From Brevibacterium sp. ZH18 (GTDB lineage Bacteria; Actinomycetota; Actinomycetes; Actinomycetales; Brevibacteriaceae), in NCBI RefSeq assembly GCF_022748595.1, contig NZ_JALDSX010000034.1, forward strand, positions 1-36,582: a stretch of DNA of 36,582 nt, read 5' to 3'. Both the position numbers and the translations under genes were made by a program. The notes beneath the pieces are model-generated. The model searched no databases. It saw only the letters and a list, made by a program, of their open reading frames with translations, and was not told where the DNA came from. The stretch's first letter is position 1. Each line of letters opens with the position of its first letter. Shown here one piece after another: positions 31,582 to 36,582 of this stretch.

Positions 31582-32691
31582 ATGAAAATTCAGGGTGCAG
31601 TATTGAACCGAATCGGCGCAGAGGGACCGTATGCTCAGTCGCGTCCCTTGGAGATACGCGACATCGAACTCGACGAGCCGGGCCCTGACGAAGTCCTCAT
31701 CAAGATCCGTGCCGCGGGGCTCTGCCACTCAGATCTGTCCGTCGTCGATGGCAATCGACCTCGCCCGACTCCGATGTTGCTCGGCCACGAATCTGCGGGC
31801 ATTGTCGAGAAAGTCGGCGAGAACATCACCGACCTCGACGTTGGACAGCAGGTAAGCACAGTCTTTCTTCCGAGATGCGGAGAGTGCGAGAACTGCCAGA
31901 CCGATGGCAAGCTGCCGTGCACACCGGGAACTGCCGTGAACAACTCAGGCCATCTGGTTGGGGAGCACATTCGCCTCCATGATGACACCGGCGAAATCTT
32001 TCACCATGTCGGGGTCTCAGGTTTTGCTACTCACGCAGTTCTCAATCGCACCTCAGTCGTTCCGGTTGGCAATGATGTGCCTCCGGAGATCGCAGCAGTT
32101 CTCGGCTGCGCGGTGCTGACCGGTGGAGGAGCGGTTCTCAATGCAGGTCAGCCCAAGGATGGCGAAACGATCATGATCGTTGGTCTCGGAGGCGTCGGCA
32201 TGGCCGCGCTGATCACGGCCCTGTCGCTGAAGAAGGGCAAAGTCATCGGGGTCGACGCCAACCCGGAAAAACTCGAACGTGCAACCGAGCTCGGCGCGGA
32301 CGAAGTCTATTCGCCGGCTGATTTGGAGGAGAACGGGGTCAGAGCACCCGTCGTCATCGAAGCCGCGGGGCATCCAAAAGCCTTCGAGACGGCATTCGCC
32401 GCTACTGCCCCAGGCGGACGGACCGTTACGATCGGACTCCCATCCCCGGACGCGCGATCAAGCATCCCGCCCTTGACCATCACGGCCGAAGCGCGCACGA
32501 TAGTCGGCTCATACCTCGGCTCTGCGGTGCCCTCACGAGACATCCCGGTCTACGAGAAGCTGTGGAGAGAGGGAACCCTGCCTGTCGATGAGCTTATTTC
32601 CGGTCGGATCAGACTCGACGACATCAACGAGGCCCTCGACAAGCTCGCCAAGGGCGAAGCGGTCCGCCAAGTAATCCTCTTCGACGACTGA
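31582..32691 (+). CDS. Zinc-dependent alcohol dehydrogenase, class III-like
   Basis: The 369-residue protein has catalytic zinc ligands in AAGLCHSDLS and LLGHESAGIVE, a structural site CGECENCQTDGKLPC, the nucleotide motif VGLGGVGMAAL and VIGVDANPEKL, whose Asp indicates NAD. Length and layout match class III and bacterial medium-chain alcohol dehydrogenases. AAAGGAG lies six bases before ATG 31582. It is divergent from the lactonase operon and shares its regulatory region, so both are probably induced together. The two alcohol dehydrogenases are clearly different in sequence and may act on different steps or substrates. Confidence 0.92.
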   Translation: MKIQGAVLNRIGAEGPYAQSRPLEIRDIELDEPGPDEVLIKIRAAGLCHSDLSVVDGNRPRPTPMLLGHESAGIVEKVGENITDLDVGQQVSTVFLPRCGECENCQTDGKLPCTPGTAVNNSGHLVGEHIRLHDDTGEIFHHVGVSGFATHAVLNRTSVVPVGNDVPPEIAAVLGCAVLTGGGAVLNAGQPKDGETIMIVGLGGVGMAALITALSLKKGKVIGVDANPEKLERATELGADEVYSPADLEENGVRAPVVIEAAGHPKAFETAFAATAPGGRTVTIGLPSPDARSSIPPLTITAEARTIVGSYLGSAVPSRDIPVYEKLWREGTLPVDELISGRIRLDDINEALDKLAKGEAVRQVILFDD

Positions 32692-32765
32692 GGTTTCCGG
32701 GTCTCGATGTTGGCTGAGGCTCGGAATTCTATGATCGTCCCAGCTTCGGCTTTCCGCTCCCACCC

Positions 32766-32830
32766 AGCGCCCCGTCGCAACCGTGACGACGCATCAGCAT
32801 GCGTTCGGTTCAGGGCTGTGACGGGGCGCT
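32766..32830 (+). terminator. Nested stem-loop terminator after the second ADH
   Basis: AGCGCCCCGTC (32766-32776) pairs with GACGGGGCGCT (32820-32830). Inside, AACCG (32779-32783) pairs with CGGTT (32806-32810), and ACGCAT (32789-32794) with ATGCGT (32799-32804). A T-rich stretch follows on the plus strand, so it fits termination of the ADH message; the nested helices are unusually elaborate. Confidence 0.7.
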
Positions 32831-32848
32831 ATCTCATTTCTTTCACCT

Positions 32849-34213
32849 CTACCGCCCCAATCCCGCCAGGAACTCCACCGCGCCCAGCGCAGTCTTCGTC
32901 TCGGCTTCAACACCGACCGCGAGCATGTCCTCGTCGACGTCGAAGCGCTCGGTGTGGTGGCCCCACGAGGTGGCCATGCCGATCTGAACGTACGTGGCCA
33001 GTCCCCCGCGCTCCTTCACCCGCTTCATCATCGCCGTCGCGTCCTCGGAACCGCCGATTCCGCTCGTATCGCCGATCTCCGACACCCCGGACACTCCTGA
33101 GAAGCTCTCCCGAATGTACGGCAGCAGCTCGGGGCTCGGGTCCTCCCGGTCGGCCTTGCCCACGACCGTGAGCTCATGGTCGACGTCATACATCCGTGCG
33201 GCACCGGACACCACGTCCTGCGCCCGAGCGAACATAAAGTCATTGATCTCGCTGTTCAGACCCCGCGTCTCAACCTTGATCGTCGCCGTGCGCGGCACGA
33301 CATTGCGTCCCTCGCCGGCATGGAACGTACCCACGTTGATCCGGCTCGCACCCTCGGAGTGCCGCGGGATCGCGTGCAGGTTCAACGCCGCTGAGGCTGC
33401 CGCCAGCAACGCGTTCTTCCCCTTCTCCGGGTCGCCTCCAGCATGCGATCCGAGCCCGGTGAACGTGACGTCAAACTTTGTGCTCGCGAGGTATCCGTCC
33501 GCACCGGTGACGATCGCACCCTTCTCCCCATCGGCCATCAGGTGCGTCGCGACGAACAGGTCGACGTCGTCGAACCATCCCGCGGCCACGATCGAATGCG
33601 CCCCGCGCACTCCCTCCTCGGCGGGTTGGAAGATGATCTTCACCGTCCCCGTCAGCTCGTCCCGTCGCTCTGCCAAGGTCGTGGCCAAGCCAAGGCCGAT
33701 CGACGCGTGACCGTCGTGACCGCATCCGTGCATCGCACCTTCGTTGACCGACGCGAACCCCGACGCGAACGGGCGATGCGTGTCGTCGGCCAGTTCAACA
33801 AGGTCGTTCGAGTCGATATCGAAGCGGAAGCACACCACTGGGCCGGGCTTCCCGGTCTCGAGCACGCCGAGGACCCCGGTGAACCCATCCCCCATCGCCT
33901 CGACGAGGTCCGGATCCGCGCCCTGCGACACCGCACGTTCGCGCTCACTCGCGAGCACCTCGGCGCTGGGCACGCCCAACCGAGCGTCCGCGTCGTGGAG
34001 CCTCGGCCCAAACGCCGTGTCCCACCCCAGGTCGCGCAGGACGTTGATGATCGCCGAGGTGGTCCTGAACTCCGTCCATCCCGTTTCCGCATATCGGTGG
34101 AAGTCCCGCCGCCACGCGACAAGCTGATCAACGAGCGCCTGAGATAGCGCGTTCGAGGTTGATGTCGACGAGGCCGGTGTGGCCGGGATGGGTGTCGCTG
34201 GGGTTCGTGTCAC
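32849..34213 (-). CDS. M20 amidohydrolase, AbgA/AbgB-like
   Basis: The 454-residue protein resembles aminobenzoyl-glutamate hydrolase subunits: WRRDFHRYAETGWTEFRT, CFRFDIDSNDL in place of the usual RxDxDA, EGAMHGCGHDGHASIG, IIFQPAEEGVRGA with the catalytic Glu pair, GLGSHAGGDPEKG in the lid, and GGSEDATAMMKRV. It probably cleaves p-aminobenzoyl-glutamate or another aroyl/acyl amino acid. GTG 34213 has GAGGA seven bases upstream. The N-terminus is a short Thr/Pro/Ala/Ser stretch. Unlike AbgA and AbgB in Escherichia coli, only one such gene is present here. It is a single gene, convergent with the ADH. Confidence 0.88.
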   Translation of the reverse strand: MTRTPATPIPATPASSTSTSNALSQALVDQLVAWRRDFHRYAETGWTEFRTTSAIINVLRDLGWDTAFGPRLHDADARLGVPSAEVLASERERAVSQGADPDLVEAMGDGFTGVLGVLETGKPGPVVCFRFDIDSNDLVELADDTHRPFASGFASVNEGAMHGCGHDGHASIGLGLATTLAERRDELTGTVKIIFQPAEEGVRGAHSIVAAGWFDDVDLFVATHLMADGEKGAIVTGADGYLASTKFDVTFTGLGSHAGGDPEKGKNALLAAASAALNLHAIPRHSEGASRINVGTFHAGEGRNVVPRTATIKVETRGLNSEINDFMFARAQDVVSGAARMYDVDHELTVVGKADREDPSPELLPYIRESFSGVSGVSEIGDTSGIGGSEDATAMMKRVKERGGLATYVQIGMATSWGHHTERFDVDEDMLAVGVEAETKTALGAVEFLAGLGR

Positions 34214-34525
34214 TCTGATGTCCTCTTCTTTGCGGGTTCGCAGCTCCTCGAAATCCTAGTCCTCCCGCCCGACCCATCGCGCGCCGAGGTGGCCGCGGGG
34301 TCGGTCTGTGACCGTGCGTTTGTTCGTGTGTTCTGCATGACCCCAGTGTTGACGCATGCGACTTCACCGTGGTTTCACCAGGGGGATGCACTGGTTTCAT
34401 GGCCGGCATCAGCTGGTTTCAAAGCAGGCGTCGGCGATGATCTCGACAGGCTCGACGAGGAGCAGCACACGAGAGACTGCGGACTGTCAACAGTCAGGGC
34501 GCCCAGAGTGAGATCCAGGACCTCG
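34214..34525. other. Gap between cardiolipin synthase and the M20 gene
   Basis: The 312-bp gap holds the M20 ribosome site, one CGCCGAGGTG 10-mer (34283-34292) and short CTGGTTTCA-like direct repeats near 34370-34420. No gene, and no convincing terminator for the cardiolipin synthase gene, is visible. Confidence 0.5.
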
Positions 34526-35782
34526 TCAGAGGAACGGACGCATTGGTCGCAGCACCCATTCGGCGGCTTGGGTCAGCTGATGACGGTCCAGCCAATCGGG
34601 TCCGAGTTCCTGGCAGTGCTCGGCGTCGGCGAGGAAGGTCTTCTCCATCTCGGCGGCGAAGTCGCTGTCGATGACCTCGACGTTGGTCTCGTAATTGAAG
34701 GTCAGGGACAGACGGTCGATGTTCGCAGTGCCCACCGTCGACCAGGTCCCATCGACCGTGGCGATCTTGGCGTGGATCATCGACGCCGTGTACAGAAGCA
34801 CGGTGACCTTCGAGCGCACCATCTGTTCGAAGAAACCCCGGGACAGAGAATCGCCGAGGATGTGGTTGGATTCCTGCGGCACCATGACCCTGACATCGAC
34901 GCCGCGCTCGGCCGCTTCGATGAGTGATTTGAGCAGCTGCTGGTCAGGGATGAAATACGGGGTCGTCAGCCAGATGCGATCCTGTGCACGCTCGAAGGCG
35001 TTGAGGTACATGGACCGGATCGGATACACCAGCTGGATCGGCTGATTCGCCGAGACCCGGATCTTCGACTCCCACGTGGTGGGTGCGACCCACGGTATCT
35101 GCTCATCGTCATCGTGGTATTCGTTCCATACCTGCGAGATGGACTGGCGCAGTCCCCACGTGCCGGGCCCGGACGCCTTGAGGTGGGTGTCTCGCCAATG
35201 GCGGGCATAGAGCGAACCGATGTTGAAGCCGCCGACGTAGGCCACATCGCTGTCGATGACGAGGATCTTCGAGTGATTGAACCCGGAATAGCGCAGTGGG
35301 CCCTTCCAGAATTTCCTGGCCACGGTCGGTAGGCGCAGAACCTTGATGCGATCATCCAGCTGCGCGTAGAACGAGCGCGAGATGGTCAGGTTGGCAAACC
35401 CGTCGTAGATGAGGTGGATGTCGACGCCGCGCTGCGCTGCAGCGTTGAACGCGTCGATGAATTTCTGCCCCATCTCGTCGTTCTTCCAGATGAAGGTCTC
35501 CATCTGGATCGACTCGGTTGCGGAGCCGATCTCGTCGAGCATGTCCTCGTACAAGGTCTCGCCATCGGTGAAGATGCTCAGATCGGAGCCTTCGACACTC
35601 GCATGGAAGGTGCCGGGACGTGGAGCCTCTCTCTGCTCGCGGTCACGCTTCTGCAGCAGGTCAACGACCATCGAGGCCCCGATGGTGGCCGGAATCATCG
35701 CGGCGGCACCGGCTGCGACCAGCGGCGCAATCCTGCGGACTCTATCAAGGCCTTGGTTCTTCTTCAGTGGATTGAATCCCAT
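34526..35782 (-). CDS. Cardiolipin synthase (phospholipase D superfamily)
   Basis: The 418-residue protein has two HKD motifs: His170-Lys172-Asp177 in FNHSKILVIDSD and His337-Lys339-Asp344 in MIHAKIATVDG, each followed by the usual Gly/Asn-Ser/Asp pattern (GGFNIGS, GTANIDRLS). One membrane segment lies at about residues 18-43. It joins phosphatidylglycerol units to make cardiolipin at the membrane. It is shorter than Escherichia coli ClsA at the N-terminus, which has two membrane segments, and resembles ClsB-like forms. AAGGTGA precedes ATG 35782. The gap 35783-35897 to the next gene holds no recognised site. Confidence 0.9.
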   Translation of the reverse strand: MGFNPLKKNQGLDRVRRIAPLVAAGAAAMIPATIGASMVVDLLQKRDREQREAPRPGTFHASVEGSDLSIFTDGETLYEDMLDEIGSATESIQMETFIWKNDEMGQKFIDAFNAAAQRGVDIHLIYDGFANLTISRSFYAQLDDRIKVLRLPTVARKFWKGPLRYSGFNHSKILVIDSDVAYVGGFNIGSLYARHWRDTHLKASGPGTWGLRQSISQVWNEYHDDDEQIPWVAPTTWESKIRVSANQPIQLVYPIRSMYLNAFERAQDRIWLTTPYFIPDQQLLKSLIEAAERGVDVRVMVPQESNHILGDSLSRGFFEQMVRSKVTVLLYTASMIHAKIATVDGTWSTVGTANIDRLSLTFNYETNVEVIDSDFAAEMEKTFLADAEHCQELGPDWLDRHQLTQAAEWVLRPMRPFL

Positions 35783-35897
35783 AGCGTTTCACCTTAGCTT
35801 CTCGAACTCATCTCGCCACATCAATTCTGCTGATCACGGGGCATATGAAGAAATCATTGCCGAAACGGTCAACTTCCACTCGGGTGTCAGACGACCG

Positions 35898-36455
35898 TCA
35901 GCGCAGGTCGAAGTCGACTGCGCGCTCTTCGGGAGGGCGAGGTCCACGGATTCGACGGTCCGCCTCGGCGATGGGGACATCGTTGATGCTCGCCTCCCGG
36001 CGTGCCATGAGACCGGTCTCGGTGAACTCCCACAGCTCATTGCCGTAGCTGCGCCACGACTGGCCGTCAGCGTCGTGCCATTCGTATTGGAAGCGCACGG
36101 CGATGCGGTCGTCGGTGAACGACCACAGGCTTTTGCGCAGGGCGTAGTCGAGTTCGCGTTCCCACTTGCGGGTCAGGAAGGCGACGATATCGTCCCGGCC
36201 AGTCACGAACTCATCGCGGTTGCGCCACACCGAGTCGGGTGTGTAGGCCAGAGCGACCTTGTGCGGATCACGGGTGTTCCACGCATCCTCGGCGCCCTGC
36301 ACTTTCTGTGCGGCGATCTCTTCGGTGAACGGCGGGAAAGGCGGACGGGCTTCAACTGCAGTCTCAGCTGCCGACTCTGTCGATGTCTCTGGTGATGATG
36401 GCTCTGGTGATGGCTCTGGTGATGGCTCTGCTGCTGCTTCGGCTGACTCTGACAT
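35898..36455 (-). CDS. DUF1348 family NTF2-like protein
   Basis: The 185-residue protein has the DUF1348 core: [80 protein letters not shown] and [20 protein letters not shown]. The family has an NTF2 fold and unknown enzymatic role, often linked to stress genes. ATG 36455 has GAGGGA before it; the open frame to 36536 is not preferred. Residues 2-36 are Ser/Pro/Glu/Ala-rich and partly encoded by a 12-bp array, in front of the folded domain. Confidence 0.85.
   Translation of the reverse strand: MSESAEAAAEPSPEPSPEPSSPETSTESAAETAVEARPPFPPFTEEIAAQKVQGAEDAWNTRDPHKVALAYTPDSVWRNRDEFVTGRDDIVAFLTRKWERELDYALRKSLWSFTDDRIAVRFQYEWHDADGQSWRSYGNELWEFTETGLMARREASINDVPIAEADRRIRGPRPPEERAVDFDLR
36397..36432. 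repeat. Coding tandem array, 3 x 12 bp, in the DUF1348 N-terminus
   Basis: Three units of GATGGCTCTG(G/C)T encode a Ser-Pro-Glu-Pro-like repeat on the minus strand. The period keeps frame. Positions 36456-36582 hold the ribosome site and probable promoter, with nothing else recognised. Confidence 0.85.
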
Positions 36456-36582
36456 GGTCGTCCCTCTCAGTGCCTGGGCAAGTGGTGCTCGTGTACTCAC
36501 TGTAGCCCTGAGCACTGACAGCAGCTGTGGCCTCAACCAGCCCAGCTTCAGGCCGCCAACGCACTGCGGTGCCCCAACCCTG

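Noticed and set aside
1..36582. A defence island or prophage
   Set aside because: The only nuclease is a DUF222/HNH protein; no integrase, methylase, helicase, toxin pair or phage structural gene is visible.

Overview
The window is high-GC DNA from an actinobacterium. It looks like a free-living catabolic Actinomycetota of the Brevibacterium type. That genus is inferred from gene content, codon use and general resemblance; no marker gene is present to prove it. No rRNA, tRNA, phage genes, CRISPR array or IS transposase is visible. I support 27 protein genes, and most are metabolic, transport or regulatory.

Layout: (1) 281-1018, an MgtC-type membrane protein. (2) 1044-7963, a minus-strand catabolic block: TetR regulator, MFS transporter, metal-dependent amidohydrolase, amidase and M20 aminoacylase. 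The amidohydrolase and amidase genes almost touch, so a shared amide or N-acyl substrate is likely. (3) 8135-10191, a TetR repressor divergent from a DUF3533/YhgE-like membrane protein, with two palindromic operators between them. (4) 10408-11235, a divergent MBL-fold protein with an N-terminal zinc ribbon. (5) 11485-15212, a histidine kinase, a response regulator and a fatty acid desaturase in one direction, an arrangement like the DesK-DesR-des thermosensor of Bacillus. (6) 15507-17924, a DUF222/HNH (13E12-type) endonuclease behind an AT-rich promoter. (7) 18213-24760, an NTF2-like protein and NCS1 permease operon, a MatC-type carboxylate carrier, a PucR-type regulator and an ArgE/DapE-type deacylase. 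(8) 24795-32691, a CoA-transferase, a GntR regulator, and a tight operon of MBL lactonase, FmdB zinc ribbon, Zn-alcohol dehydrogenase and aldehyde dehydrogenase, divergent from a second Zn-alcohol dehydrogenase. Together these could open a lactone, oxidise the hydroxy acid and pass the product on as a CoA ester. (9) 32849-36455, an AbgA/AbgB-type M20 amidohydrolase, a cardiolipin synthase and a DUF1348 protein.

Two sequence-wide patterns stand out. First, the 10-mer CACCTCGGCG/CGCCGAGGTG occurs 17 times without mismatch, far above expectation. One pair forms a hairpin, much as DNA uptake sequences do in Neisseria and Pasteurellaceae. Second, at least 14 short tandem arrays are scattered through the window. 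Those inside genes have periods divisible by three (9, 12, 15, 18); those between genes do not (8, 13, 16, 17, 19, 20). One coding array lies inside the receiver domain of the response regulator, and its partner kinase carries another.
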